Of a stretch of 64,000 bases of DNA, positions 11,038 through 19,699 are shown one piece after another (positions within the stretch are counted from its first letter, which is position 1; every line of letters begins with the position of its first letter). The notes under the pieces are model-generated. The model ran no database searches, was not told where the DNA came from, and saw only the letters and a program-made list of their open reading frames with translations. A program made the translations under genes and the position numbers. Source of the stretch: Pseudomonas mendocina (lineage in GTDB: Bacteria; Pseudomonadota; Gammaproteobacteria; Pseudomonadales; Pseudomonadaceae); NCBI RefSeq assembly GCF_003008615.1, contig NZ_CP027657.1:310001-374000 (forward strand). Reading direction: 5' to 3'.

Positions 11038-14000
11038 GTGTCCGCAACGACCCAGTCCGTACTCAAACTCCCGTCCTTGCCGGCCAATGCCGGCAAGCAG
11101 CAATGGGGCAATCTGCCTGGTGCAGCCCTATCCCTGGCCATCGCCGAAGCCGCCAGTAGCGCAGGCCGCTTCACTCTCGTTCTTACAGAAGGCAGCCAGA
11201 GCGCCGAGCGCCTGCAGGAAGAACTGGCGTTCTTCGCCCCCAACTTGCCGGTGCTGCATTTTCCCGACTGGGAAACCCTGCCCTACGATGTGTTTTCGCC
11301 GCATCAGGACATCATTTCCCAGCGCATCGCCGCGCTCTATCGCCTGCCGGCGCTGACCAGCGGCATTCTTGTAGTGCCGATCACCACCGCCCTGCACCGC
11401 CTGGCACCAAAGCGCTTCCTGCTGGGTAGCAGCCTGGTGCTGGATGTCGGTCAGAAACTCGACGTCGAGGAGATGCGCAGTCGCTTCGAAGCTGCCGGCT
11501 ATCGCTACGTGGACACGGTTTACGAGCACGGCGAATTCACCGTACGCGGCGCACTGATCGACCTGTTCCCGATGGGCAGTGACACACCCTACCGTATCGA
11601 TCTGTTCGATGACGAAATCGAGACCCTGCGCACCTTCGACCCGGAAACCCAACGTTCGATAGACAAGGTGGAATCGATCCGCCTGCTACCGGCCCGCGAG
11701 TTCCCGCTGGAGAAAAAGGCCGTCACCGATTTCCGTGGGCGCTTCCGCGAGCGTTTCGACGTCGACTTCCGCCGCTGCCCGATCTATCAGGATCTGTCCT
11801 CCGGCATCACGCCTGCAGGCATCGAGTACTACCTACCGCTGTTCTTCGAAGAAACCGGCACGTTGTTCGACTACCTGCCGAGTGACACCCAGGTGTTTTC
11901 CCTGCCGGGGATCGAGAAAGCCGCCGAACAGTTCTGGTCGGATGCGAGAAACCGTTACGAAGACCGCCGCGTTGATCCCGAACGTCCGCTACTGCCGCCA
12001 GCCGATATCTTCCTGCCAGTGGAAGACTGCTTCGCCCGTCTGAAAAGCTGGCCGCGCGTGGTGGCCAACCAGCAGGACATCGAGCCTGGTGTCGGCAACA
12101 CCCGCTTCGACGCCCGCCCCTTGCCTGATCTGGCGATCCAGGCCAAAGCCGGCGAACCGCTGGCGGCGCTGCGCCGCTTTATCGAGGAGCATCCGGGCAG
12201 AATCCTGTTCTGCGCCGAATCGGCCGGCCGCCGTGAAGTGCTGCTGGAGCTGCTCGCCCGCCTCAAGCTCAAGCCCAAGGAAGTCGACGGCTGGCCGGCA
12301 TTCATAGCAGGCAACGAGCGCCTGGGCATCTGCATCGCGCCGCTGGATGAAGGCCTGCTGCTCGACGAACTGGCACTGATCGCCGAAAGCCCGCTGTTCG
12401 GCCAACGCGTGATGCAGCGCCGCCGTCGCGAGAAAGGCCGCGACGGCGGCGACAACGTCATCAAGAACCTCACCGAATTGCGCGAAGGCGCACCGGTGGT
12501 GCATATCGACCACGGTGTCGGCCGCTACCTGGGCCTGGTGACCATGGAGTTCGACGGCCAGGCCGCCGAATTCCTCGCCCTGCAGTATGCCGACGAGGCC
12601 AAGCTGTACGTGCCTGTGGCCAGCCTGCACCTGATCGCACGCTACACCGGCAGCGATGATGCCCTCGCTCCCCTGCACCGCCTCGGCTCGGAAGTCTGGC
12701 AGAAGGCCAAGCGCAAGGCCGCCGAGCAGGTACGCGACGTCGCGGCCGAGCTGCTCGACATCTACGCCCGCCGCGCCGCCCGCGAAGGTTTCGCCTTCCA
12801 GGATCCGGCGCTGGACTACGCCACCTTCAGCGCCGGCTTCCCCTTCGAAGAAACCCCGGATCAGCAGGCCGCCATCGACGCTGTACGCAGCGACATGCTG
12901 GCCGGCAAGCCAATGGATCGCCTGGTCTGCGGCGACGTTGGCTTCGGCAAGACCGAGGTGGCCATGCGCGCTGCCTTCATCGCCGTGCACAGCGGCAAGC
13001 AGGTCGCCGTACTGGTGCCCACCACCCTGCTCGCCCAGCAGCACTACAACAGCTTCCGCGACCGCTTCGCCGACTGGCCGGTGAAGGTCGAGGTGATGAG
13101 CCGCTTCAAGAGCGCCAAGGAAGTCGATGAGGCCGTACAGCAACTGGCCGAAGGCAAGGTGGACATCGTCATCGGCACCCACAAGCTGCTGCAGGACGAC
13201 GTCAAGTTCCACAACCTGGGCCTGGCCATCATCGATGAGGAACACCGCTTCGGCGTACGCCAGAAGGAGCAGCTCAAGGCCCTGCGCAGCGAAGTGGACA
13301 TCCTCACCCTCACCGCCACGCCGATTCCACGCACGCTGAACATGGCCGTGGCCGGCATGCGCGACCTGTCGATCATCGCCACCCCACCGGCGCGGCGCCT
13401 GTCGGTACGCACCTTCGTCATGGAGGCCAACAAGCCGACCATCAAGGAGGCGCTGCTGCGCGAGCTGCTGCGCGGTGGCCAGGTGTACTACCTGCACAAC
13501 GACGTGAAGACCATCGAGAAATGCGCCGCTGACCTCGCCGAACTGGTGCCCGAAGCGCGTATCGGCATCGGTCACGGGCAACTGCGCGAGCGCGACCTCG
13601 AACAGGTGATGAGCGACTTCTACCACAAGCGTTTCAACGTGCTGGTGGCCTCGACCATCATCGAGACCGGCATCGACGTGCCGAGCGCCAACACCATCAT
13701 CATCGACCGCGCCGACAAGTTTGGCCTGGCCCAGCTGCACCAGCTGCGCGGCCGCGTCGGCCGTAGCCACCACCAGGCCTACGCCTACCTGCTGACTCCA
13801 CCACGCAAGCAGATGACTCCGGACGCCGAAAAGCGCCTGGAAGCCATCGCCAATGCCCAGGATCTCGGCGCCGGCTTCGTCCTGGCCACTCACGACCTGG
13901 AAATCCGCGGCGCTGGCGAACTGCTCGGCGACGGCCAGAGCGGGCAGATCCAGGCAGTGGGCTTCACCCTGTACATGGAAATGCTCGAACGTGCGGTCAA

Positions 14001-14490
14001 GTCCATCCAGAAAGGCGAACAGCCCAACCTGGATCAACCACTGGGCGGCGGCCCGGAGATCAACCTGCGCGTACCGGCACTGATCCCCGAGGACTACCTG
14101 CCAGACGTGCACAGCCGCCTGATCCTCTACAAGCGCATCGCCAACGCCAGTGACGAAGAAGGGCTGAAGGAACTGCAGGTGGAGATGATCGACCGCTTCG
14201 GCCTGCTGCCGGAGCCGACCAAGAACCTGATGCGCCTTACCCTGCTCAAGCTGCAGGCCGACAAGCTTGGCATCACCAAGGTTGACGCCGGCCCGCAGGG
14301 CGGTCGCATCGAATTCGCCGCGGAAACCTGCGTCGACCCGCTGACCCTGATCAAGCTGATCCAGGCTCAGCCCAAGCGCTACAAGTTCGAAGGCGCTACC
14401 GTGTTCAAGATCCAGGTACCGATGGAGCGCGCCGAAGAACGCTTCAACACCCTGGAAGCCCTGCTCGAACGCCTTGCCCCAACCACCTGA
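11038..14490 (+). CDS. mfd: Transcription-repair coupling factor
   Basis: A 1,150-residue ATP-dependent translocase that removes RNA polymerase stalled at DNA lesions and recruits UvrA. It has UvrB-like N-terminal domains (roughly 1-350), an RNA-polymerase-interacting CarD-like domain near 480-550, and a superfamily 2 motor with Walker A GDVGFGKTEVA near 632 and DEEH near 733. The TRG motif region and the C-terminal autoinhibitory domain follow (about 1,000-1,110). The start is a GTG; no closer alternative in frame is convincing. It runs 11 bases ahead of the CsiV-like gene. Confidence 0.97.
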   Translation: MSATTQSVLKLPSLPANAGKQQWGNLPGAALSLAIAEAASSAGRFTLVLTEGSQSAERLQEELAFFAPNLPVLHFPDWETLPYDVFSPHQDIISQRIAALYRLPALTSGILVVPITTALHRLAPKRFLLGSSLVLDVGQKLDVEEMRSRFEAAGYRYVDTVYEHGEFTVRGALIDLFPMGSDTPYRIDLFDDEIETLRTFDPETQRSIDKVESIRLLPAREFPLEKKAVTDFRGRFRERFDVDFRRCPIYQDLSSGITPAGIEYYLPLFFEETGTLFDYLPSDTQVFSLPGIEKAAEQFWSDARNRYEDRRVDPERPLLPPADIFLPVEDCFARLKSWPRVVANQQDIEPGVGNTRFDARPLPDLAIQAKAGEPLAALRRFIEEHPGRILFCAESAGRREVLLELLARLKLKPKEVDGWPAFIAGNERLGICIAPLDEGLLLDELALIAESPLFGQRVMQRRRREKGRDGGDNVIKNLTELREGAPVVHIDHGVGRYLGLVTMEFDGQAAEFLALQYADEAKLYVPVASLHLIARYTGSDDALAPLHRLGSEVWQKAKRKAAEQVRDVAAELLDIYARRAAREGFAFQDPALDYATFSAGFPFEETPDQQAAIDAVRSDMLAGKPMDRLVCGDVGFGKTEVAMRAAFIAVHSGKQVAVLVPTTLLAQQHYNSFRDRFADWPVKVEVMSRFKSAKEVDEAVQQLAEGKVDIVIGTHKLLQDDVKFHNLGLAIIDEEHRFGVRQKEQLKALRSEVDILTLTATPIPRTLNMAVAGMRDLSIIATPPARRLSVRTFVMEANKPTIKEALLRELLRGGQVYYLHNDVKTIEKCAADLAELVPEARIGIGHGQLRERDLEQVMSDFYHKRFNVLVASTIIETGIDVPSANTIIIDRADKFGLAQLHQLRGRVGRSHHQAYAYLLTPPRKQMTPDAEKRLEAIANAQDLGAGFVLATHDLEIRGAGELLGDGQSGQIQAVGFTLYMEMLERAVKSIQKGEQPNLDQPLGGGPEINLRVPALIPEDYLPDVHSRLILYKRIANASDEEGLKELQVEMIDRFGLLPEPTKNLMRLTLLKLQADKLGITKVDAGPQGGRIEFAAETCVDPLTLIKLIQAQPKRYKFEGATVFKIQVPMERAEERFNTLEALLERLAPTT

Positions 14491-14501
14491 AGGACTCCTC
14501 C

Positions 14502-15023
14502 ATGCGCCCACTGCACCTGATCGCCCTGCTGCTCTGCCTGCTCGCACCGAGCGCCTTCGCCGAACGCCTTTACCAGGTGGAGGTGCTGGTGTTTCGCCAG
14601 GCTGGCGAGCCAGTGGTAGCTCCCAAGGTTGCACCGGACGATTGGGCCGGCACCGCCCTACCGATCGCCGGCAGCGAACGCCCCACGACACTCGACGACG
14701 AGGCTGCCAAACTCAATGCAAGCAATGGCTACCAGGTGCTGCTGCACAAGGCGTGGGGCCAGACCCTGGGCAGCAATCCAAATCGCGCAGCCATCAGCAG
14801 CGGCGAGGCGCACTTTGGCCACTACCCGGTTGAGGGCACATTGAATTTCGTACAGGAGCGATTCACCGATCTGGATATCGAACTGTGGATCAACCGCTTC
14901 AGCAGCGACGGTCTGCTGGAAGCCAGTGAACACCTAAAAGTCGCCCAGCGCCTGAAGGACAACGCGCTCACCTATCTCGATCACGGCAGCCTGGGCGTGC
15001 TGATCCGCATCAGCCCGCTCTGA
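14502..15023 (+). CDS. CsiV-family periplasmic protein
   Basis: A 173-residue protein with a cleavable signal peptide (1-20, ending AFA before ERLYQVEVLVFRQ). The opening YQVEVLVFRQ strand and the C-terminal HGSLGVLIRISPL region are typical of the CsiV (cell shape-integrity) family. That family was described as affecting envelope integrity and peptidoglycan synthesis in Vibrio. GGAC lies upstream of the ATG. With only 11 bases after mfd it is probably cotranscribed. The family assignment is from recognition of the pattern; function in Pseudomonas is inferred. Confidence 0.8.
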   Translation: MRPLHLIALLLCLLAPSAFAERLYQVEVLVFRQAGEPVVAPKVAPDDWAGTALPIAGSERPTTLDDEAAKLNASNGYQVLLHKAWGQTLGSNPNRAAISSGEAHFGHYPVEGTLNFVQERFTDLDIELWINRFSSDGLLEASEHLKVAQRLKDNALTYLDHGSLGVLIRISPL

Positions 15024-15059
15024 TCCATCTTTGCACCGCGCGCACCTGATGAACTCGTC

Positions 15060-15082
15060 GGTGCGCACGGCGCACCCTACGC
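15060..15082. repeat. Dispersed 23-bp GGTGCGC repeat, copy 1
   Basis: GGTGCGCACGGCGCACCCTA plus CGC, a partly palindromic sequence (GTGCGC/GCGCAC). Further copies lie at 33,076, 38,670, 55,359 and, inverted, 55,424. Here it lies between the converging CsiV-like gene and nagZ. Confidence 0.8.
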
Positions 15083-15105
15083 GCCCTGCCCCACCCCAGT
15101 AGGCT

Positions 15106-16104
15106 TCAAGCCAGCAATTGAGCGGCGCGCAGAGCGGACACCGCCTGCTGCCAACGTGGCACCTGGCGATAATCGGTGCAGGCATGGGCACGACCGCGCA
15201 TGCGCGCCAAGCGCGTCGAAGCGGTCACATTCAAGCGCTGCAGAGTGGCAAGGGCCAGTTCGGCGGCTGCACGGTCATTGCACACCAGCCCCATATCGCA
15301 ACCCGCACTCAGCGCCGCCTCGATGCGCTGCCCGGCATCACCCGCCACATGAGCGCCGGCCATGGACAGGTCGTCACTGAAGATAACGCCATCGAAGCCC
15401 AGCTCACCACGCAGAATCTCCTGCAGCCAGCGGCGTGAAAAACCAGCGGGCTGCTCGTCTACCTGCGGATAAATGACATGTGCCGGCATCACCGCATCCA
15501 GCTCGCCAGCCAGCAGCTTGAACGGCAGCATGTCACGAGCGCGAAGCGCTTCCAGGCTACGCTCGTCTCGCGGAATCGCTACATGCGAGTCGGCCTCTGC
15601 CCAGCCATGCCCCGGGAAATGCTTGCCGGTAGCCGCCATGCCGGCCTGGCGCATACCACGAATGAAAGCGGCGGCCAGGCACGCGGCACGCTGCGCATCG
15701 CCCTCGAAAGCCCGACTGCCAACCACCGCGCTGCGCTGGTGATCAAGATCCAGCACTGGCGCGAAACTCAGATCCAGCCCGACCGCCAGCACTTCGGTCG
15801 CCATCAGCCAGCCGCAATGCTCGGCCAGAGTCTCAGCATCATCGTTGTCGGCGATCGCACGCATCGCTGGCAGCCGTAGAAAGCCCTGACGCAGACGCTG
15901 TACCCGGCCTCCCTCCTGATCCACCGCCAAGAGCAGATCAGGGCGCAGCGCGCGAATCGACTGGCAGAGCTCACGCACCTGGCGCGGCGACTCGATATTG
16001 CGCGCAAAGATGATCAGGCCGCCCACTTGCGGCTGGCGCAGCATCTGACGATCCTCCGCGGTCAGCCAGGTGCCGGCGATGTCCATCATCAAAGAGCCTT
16101 GCAT
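15106..16104 (-). CDS. nagZ: Beta-N-acetylhexosaminidase, peptidoglycan recycling
   Basis: A cytoplasmic family-3 glycosidase (332 residues) that removes N-acetylglucosamine from imported anhydromuropeptides. In Pseudomonas its product feeds AmpR/AmpC induction. It has the substrate motif KHFPGHGWAEADSH with the catalytic His, and the nucleophile Asp in IFSDDLSMAGAHV. The ATG at 16,104 (MQGSLMMDIAGTWL) is supported by AAGGAA 7 bases before it; upstream in-frame codons run into the neighbouring gene. It follows the transpeptidase gene by 11 bases, making a two- or three-gene leftward unit with psrA possible. Confidence 0.95.
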   Translation of the reverse strand: MQGSLMMDIAGTWLTAEDRQMLRQPQVGGLIIFARNIESPRQVRELCQSIRALRPDLLLAVDQEGGRVQRLRQGFLRLPAMRAIADNDDAETLAEHCGWLMATEVLAVGLDLSFAPVLDLDHQRSAVVGSRAFEGDAQRAACLAAAFIRGMRQAGMAATGKHFPGHGWAEADSHVAIPRDERSLEALRARDMLPFKLLAGELDAVMPAHVIYPQVDEQPAGFSRRWLQEILRGELGFDGVIFSDDLSMAGAHVAGDAGQRIEAALSAGCDMGLVCNDRAAAELALATLQRLNVTASTRLARMRGRAHACTDYRQVPRWQQAVSALRAAQLLA

Positions 16105-16115
16105 AAGAGTATTCC

Positions 16116-16643
16116 TTACTGAAAATCGGGTTCTGCCGCCCACCGCGGGCATGCTGCCTCATCGATACGCACCTGACAGTGCACCGGTACACGCTCGAAC
16201 AAGGTCAGCATGTCGGCATTGCGCAGGCGAATGCAGCCATGTGACAACGGCGTGCCCATGGGTTCCGTGTCCGGCGTGCCGTGCAGATAGATATAGCGAC
16301 GAAAAGTATCGACCGAACCAAGGCGATTACGTCCTGGCTCCAGGCCGCTCAACCAAAGAATGCGGGTAAGAATCCAGTCACGACCGGGAAACTGTTGGTG
16401 CAGCTCGGGCGACCAGACCTCACCCGTCCAGCGCCGCCCACGCAATACCGCCGCCAGTGGCAGCCCGGCGCCAATACGCGCACGCACCTGATGCAAACCA
16501 CGAGGAGTACAACCACTGCCGTTGTTTTCCCCCGCCCCATTGAGTGCGGTGGAGACAGGAAGACGCATGAACAGACGGCCCACATGAAACCCGTAGAGCA
16601 TCTGATCGGCGATGGAGATATGCAGTAAGTCGAGATCCGGCAT
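16116..16643 (-). CDS. L,D-transpeptidase catalytic domain protein
   Basis: A 175-residue protein consisting of little more than a YkuD-type domain. The signature HGTPDTEPMG ... SHGCIRL gives His121, His135 and catalytic Cys137. The family forms 3-3 peptidoglycan crosslinks or anchors lipoprotein. No signal peptide or LysM domain is visible and the protein starts directly with the domain (LLHISIADQMLY), so export is unclear. It sits between psrA and nagZ, a cell-wall-recycling context. Gene and fold are clear; the exact reaction is not. Confidence 0.85.
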   Translation of the reverse strand: MPDLDLLHISIADQMLYGFHVGRLFMRLPVSTALNGAGENNGSGCTPRGLHQVRARIGAGLPLAAVLRGRRWTGEVWSPELHQQFPGRDWILTRILWLSGLEPGRNRLGSVDTFRRYIYLHGTPDTEPMGTPLSHGCIRLRNADMLTLFERVPVHCQVRIDEAACPRWAAEPDFQ

Positions 16644-16684
16644 GGGTCTAGCTTAGCGGATGACTAGCGCCAAGCCCACCGCAG

Positions 16685-17392
16685 TCAAGCTTTGGCCGGC
16701 GCGCTCACGACCTTGTTACGCGGCTTGAGTTGGGCGGCGGCCAAGGCAGGATCGGCAACCCCCGTCTCGGCACGCATACCGGCGGCGAGGAACGGCACCA
16801 TCATGCGCATGACCTGCTCGATGGAAGTGTTCACACCGAAGTCGGTTTCGGCCATGGCGCGCAGCGCCTTGATACCGGACATGCTGAACGCCGCAGCGCC
16901 AAGCATGAAGTGCACCCGCCAAAACAGTTCCAGCGGAGGAATGCGCGGCGCAGCATCGTGCACCAACAGCATGTAGCGGCGAAACACCTTGCCGTACACC
17001 TCTTCCAGGTATTTGCGCAGGTGGCCCTGGCTCTGACTGAATGCCAGACCGAGCAAACGCATGAAGATGGAGAGGTCATTGCCACTGCGCGGCTTTACCG
17101 CCAGTGCCTGCTCGACCAGCAACTCGAGCAACTCCTCCAGCGATACCTGAACGTCGGACTTGGCCTGGCGACGGTCGAGCTCTTTTTCGAGACTGGTACA
17201 GAAGGGCCCGAGAAAACGCGAGAAAACGGCCTGGATCAGCGCCTTCTTCGAACCAAAGTGATAGTTGACTGCAGCCAGGTTCACTCCAGCCTTGCTGGTG
17301 ATCAGACGCAGCGAAGTTTCGGCGAAGCCTTTTTCCGCGAACAGCTGTTCCGCTGCATCAAGAATGCGTTCAACGGTTTCCGACTGAGCCAT
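16685..17392 (-). CDS. psrA: TetR-family fatty-acid-responsive regulator PsrA
   Basis: A 235-residue repressor/activator that senses long-chain acyl groups. It controls fad genes, rpoS and its own gene in Pseudomonas. The N-terminal TetR helix-turn-helix (residues 8-55, with SLRLITSKAGVNLAAVNYHF) is followed by an all-helical ligand domain with the PsrA C-terminal fold. An operator lies 28 bases before the start (17,420-17,433), implying autorepression. It diverges from lexA and is followed by the transpeptidase and nagZ genes. Confidence 0.95.
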   Translation of the reverse strand: MAQSETVERILDAAEQLFAEKGFAETSLRLITSKAGVNLAAVNYHFGSKKALIQAVFSRFLGPFCTSLEKELDRRQAKSDVQVSLEELLELLVEQALAVKPRSGNDLSIFMRLLGLAFSQSQGHLRKYLEEVYGKVFRRYMLLVHDAAPRIPPLELFWRVHFMLGAAAFSMSGIKALRAMAETDFGVNTSIEQVMRMMVPFLAAGMRAETGVADPALAAAQLKPRNKVVSAPAKA

Positions 17393-17419
17393 GAATGATC
17401 ACCTGACAAACACTCGTTT

Positions 17420-17433
17420 GAAACATACGTTTC
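17420..17433. promoter_or_regulatory. PsrA operator
   Basis: GAAAC-ATAC-GTTTC is a perfect match to the known PsrA pattern (G/C)AAAC-N2-4-GTTT(G/C). The inverted repeat extends to TGAAAC/GTTTCA. It lies just upstream of psrA, as expected for autoregulation. Confidence 0.88.
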
Positions 17434-17575
17434 AGCCCATTGAATTGTCAAGCCGCATCGGCCGTCTTTTGGCCAATCGGTCACAGCTTACAACAGGCAA
17501 TGACGCGCATTCATCAACCCACGCTACAGCGCCAGCGGATAAAGAGAGAAATTGATCGTTGCCAAGACCAAGTTA

Positions 17576-17591
17576 CTGTATATAATTCCAG
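17576..17591. promoter_or_regulatory. SOS (LexA) box 1
   Basis: CTGTATATAATTCCAG resembles the LexA consensus CTG-N10-CAG. It lies 28 bases before the lexA start and four bases from box 2. Confidence 0.88.
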
Positions 17592-17594
17592 TCA

Positions 17595-17610
17595 CTGTAT
17601 AAAAAGACAG
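17595..17610. promoter_or_regulatory. SOS (LexA) box 2
   Basis: CTGTATAAAAAGACAG matches CTG-N10-CAG and ends 8 bases before the lexA ATG. Two boxes 19 bases apart imply tight, cooperative autorepression of lexA-sulA. Confidence 0.9.
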
Positions 17611-17618
17611 AGCCCGCC

Positions 17619-18233
17619 ATGTTGAAACTGACGCCACGCCAAGCCGAGATTCTCGCGTTCATCAAGCGCTGCCTGGAAGACAATGGTTATCCGCCGACTC
17701 GAGCGGAAATCGCTCAGGAGCTTGGGTTCAAATCCCCCAATGCTGCCGAGGAACATCTCAAGGCCCTCGCACGCAAAGGCGCCATCGAGATGACACCGGG
17801 CGCTTCTCGCGGTATCCGCATTCCAGGCTTCGAGCCAGGCGCAGCCAACGAAGATGAAGGTCTGCCGGTGATTGGCCGCGTCGCTGCCGGCGCACCGATT
17901 CTCGCCCAACAGCACGTCGAAGAATCCTGCCAGATCAACCCGGCATTCTTTCAGCCCAAAGCCGACTATTTGCTACGCGTACGCGGCATGAGCATGAAGG
18001 ACATTGGCATCTTCGATGGTGATCTACTCGCCGTACACACCACCCGCGAAGCGCGCAACGGTCAGATCGTGGTCGCCCGCATCGACGATGAAGTAACGGT
18101 CAAGCGCTTCAAGCGCGAAGGCAACAAAGTCTGGCTGATAGCCGAGAACCCGGAATTTTCCCCGATCGAAGTGGATCTCGAGCACCAGGATCTGGTGATC
18201 GAAGGTCTGAGCGTCGGCGTGATTCGCCGATAA
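17619..18233 (+). CDS. lexA: LexA repressor
   Basis: The 204-residue SOS repressor, self-cleaved when RecA is activated. It has a winged helix-turn-helix (1-65: [20 protein letters not shown]), a cleavage site Ala90-Gly91 in VAAGAP, and catalytic dyad Ser125 (GMSMKD) and Lys162 (VKRFKREG). All key residues are intact. Two SOS boxes lie directly upstream. It is followed after 18 bases by sulA in the same transcript. Confidence 0.98.
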   Translation: MLKLTPRQAEILAFIKRCLEDNGYPPTRAEIAQELGFKSPNAAEEHLKALARKGAIEMTPGASRGIRIPGFEPGAANEDEGLPVIGRVAAGAPILAQQHVEESCQINPAFFQPKADYLLRVRGMSMKDIGIFDGDLLAVHTTREARNGQIVVARIDDEVTVKRFKREGNKVWLIAENPEFSPIEVDLEHQDLVIEGLSVGVIRR

Positions 18234-18251
18234 GCGCCACAGGAGACTCCC

Positions 18252-18722
18252 ATGCAGTTGCAGCAGTCGTTCGAGCGCCCCCAACTTCCTCTGTTCAACG
18301 CCTTTCTAGCAGGCGCGTCTCCCGACACCCTGTTAGGTGATGCTCCTCCCTCGTTAGAAGACGATCAGGGTTTCAGCGAGTTGGCGCTACGCGGCGCGGC
18401 CGGCCACTGCCTGCACTTGCTGGCACCAATTCTCCGAGAGCTGAGCCAGAATCAGGACGCACGCTGGCTAACCCTTGTAGCGCCACCGGCCAGCCTGACG
18501 CAAACCTGGCTACGCGATGCCGGACTGAACCGCGAACGCATTCTGCTATTGCACCCACGCCAGGGTCAGAGCGCGATGGAACTGGCCGAAGAAGCACTCA
18601 AGCTCGGCCGCAGCCATACCGTTATCAGTTGGCTTCACCCTGTCGAGCACAGTACTCGCCTACGCCTCGCCAAAGCGGCGCAGGCTGGCAAAGCCGAGAG
18701 CCTCAACATCAGCCTGGGCTGA
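18252..18722 (+). CDS. sulA: SOS cell-division inhibitor SulA
   Basis: A 156-residue RecA-superfamily-like protein without Walker motifs, which blocks FtsZ polymerisation during SOS. The central LTLVAPPASLTQTWLRDAGLN strand-helix region and the HTVISWLHP segment are typical of Pseudomonas SulA. AGGAG lies upstream of the ATG. The gene is second in the lexA operon, so its expression is set by the two LexA boxes, and it ends 6 bases before a perfect palindromic terminator. Sequence conservation in the family is low, but context and pattern make this secure. Confidence 0.92.
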   Translation: MQLQQSFERPQLPLFNAFLAGASPDTLLGDAPPSLEDDQGFSELALRGAAGHCLHLLAPILRELSQNQDARWLTLVAPPASLTQTWLRDAGLNRERILLLHPRQGQSAMELAEEALKLGRSHTVISWLHPVEHSTRLRLAKAAQAGKAESLNISLG

Positions 18723-18728
18723 TGGTAC

Positions 18729-18770
18729 GCAAACGAAAACGGGCTCCCATGGGAGCCCGTTTTCGTTTGC
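18729..18770. terminator. Perfect 42-bp palindromic bidirectional terminator
   Basis: Left arm GCAAACGAAAACGGGCTCCC (18,729-18,748) is the exact reverse complement of 18,751-18,770. Even the central AT is palindromic, so a 19- to 20-bp stem forms. T-rich arm ends serve lexA-sulA (rightward) and the leftward 78-residue gene. Confidence 0.9.
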
Positions 18771-18782
18771 GACCAACAGTCA

Positions 18783-19019
18783 TCAGTGCAGCACGCGCGG
18801 CCCTTCGTCCTCGCTGCTGAAATCACCTTCAGCCAATCGCCCAGCCATCTGTACACCCACATTGAGCATGGCCTTGGCCACCTCGACATGCTGGCCCTGC
18901 AAAAAGGCCTTGGCATCGGCAGAGAAATCCAGAGTCACCAGCGCCTCTTCATCCTCTGCACGGCGCAGGGCAATACGCCCATCGGGCAGTTCGACGATTT
19001 CCAGAAAGGATGTAGGCAT
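18783..19019 (-). CDS. Conserved small hypothetical protein (78 aa)
   Basis: An acidic 78-residue protein (EIVELPDGRIALRRAEDEEALVTLDF). I know it only as a conserved hypothetical gene at this place (between sulA and topA) in pseudomonads. The N-terminal half looks like two or three beta strands, followed by a helix. No signal peptide, membrane segment or Cys pair is present. It ends against the palindromic terminator. Codon use is like its neighbours, so a real gene is likely; its function is unknown. Confidence 0.75.
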   Translation of the reverse strand: MPTSFLEIVELPDGRIALRRAEDEEALVTLDFSADAKAFLQGQHVEVAKAMLNVGVQMAGRLAEGDFSSEDEGPRVLH

Positions 19020-19099
19020 GGGTCAGTCTCGGTACGAAAACACGCCATTGTAACAGCCGACAGGGGTCATCCCCAGCCCACTTGTCCAGATATGCGCAA

Positions 19100-19618
19100 T
19101 CAGCATTCGCTGAGCCCTTCACGGTAGCGCAGCACCAACGCCTTGAGATCCTGCCGCCAGGCTTCGACATCGTCGAGACTCAGCTCAATCGGCTCTTCCA
19201 CCACGCTGACGGCCGTGATCAACGGCATGGACGGGTCTACCTTGGCCTTGCGCTCCTCGCGCGGAGGCTGAAACAGCGCGGCATAGGCAGCCAACAGCTG
19301 CGCCATCCAGGTTTCACGCTGTTGCGCCAGCTCGACCAGTTCAGCCAACTCCGGGCTGGGCGCGCCATCGAGCACCGCCTGCTGAACGAAGGCCTCGACA
19401 CGCGAGGGCGTAGCGTCGTTCATACGGTAGTAGCCGGCAATTTCGTGACACAGCCCGAGCAGTCCGCCATACAGGTGAAACAGCGCAGCCTCGCGCTCGG
19501 CCTGCACCAGCGCTTGCACGTTGAATGCAGTGGAAGCCTCTGCCTTGCGCCAGTTATCCAAGGCGATACCGGCGAAGAAGATCTTTTGATTGGTGCGGGT
19601 ATAGATTTCTTTGGCCAT
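19100..19618 (-). CDS. DUF6586-type hypothetical protein
   Basis: A 172-residue, largely alpha-helical protein starting AKEIYTRTNQKIFFAGIALDNWRKA. The pattern matches the pseudomonad-restricted DUF6586 group found next to topA. The ATG at 19,618 is chosen because an upstream extension is unlike the family. There are no catalytic motifs, no signal peptide and no predicted membrane segment. It lies 81 bases before topA on the same strand and could be cotranscribed with topA. Function unknown. Confidence 0.75.
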   Translation of the reverse strand: MAKEIYTRTNQKIFFAGIALDNWRKAEASTAFNVQALVQAEREAALFHLYGGLLGLCHEIAGYYRMNDATPSRVEAFVQQAVLDGAPSPELAELVELAQQRETWMAQLLAAYAALFQPPREERKAKVDPSMPLITAVSVVEEPIELSLDDVEAWRQDLKALVLRYREGLSEC

Positions 19619-19699
19619 TGCGGCGACCTCCACAGCAGATCGGGTCATGATACGCGCGTCGACCTGTAGCCAGACGCGCATCTCGTCAGAGCACTGAGA

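Noticed and set aside
11989..14691. A 900-residue open frame on the minus strand opposite mfd
   Set aside because: It mirrors the codon bias of the real mfd gene on the other strand, has no ribosome site and no recognisable domain.
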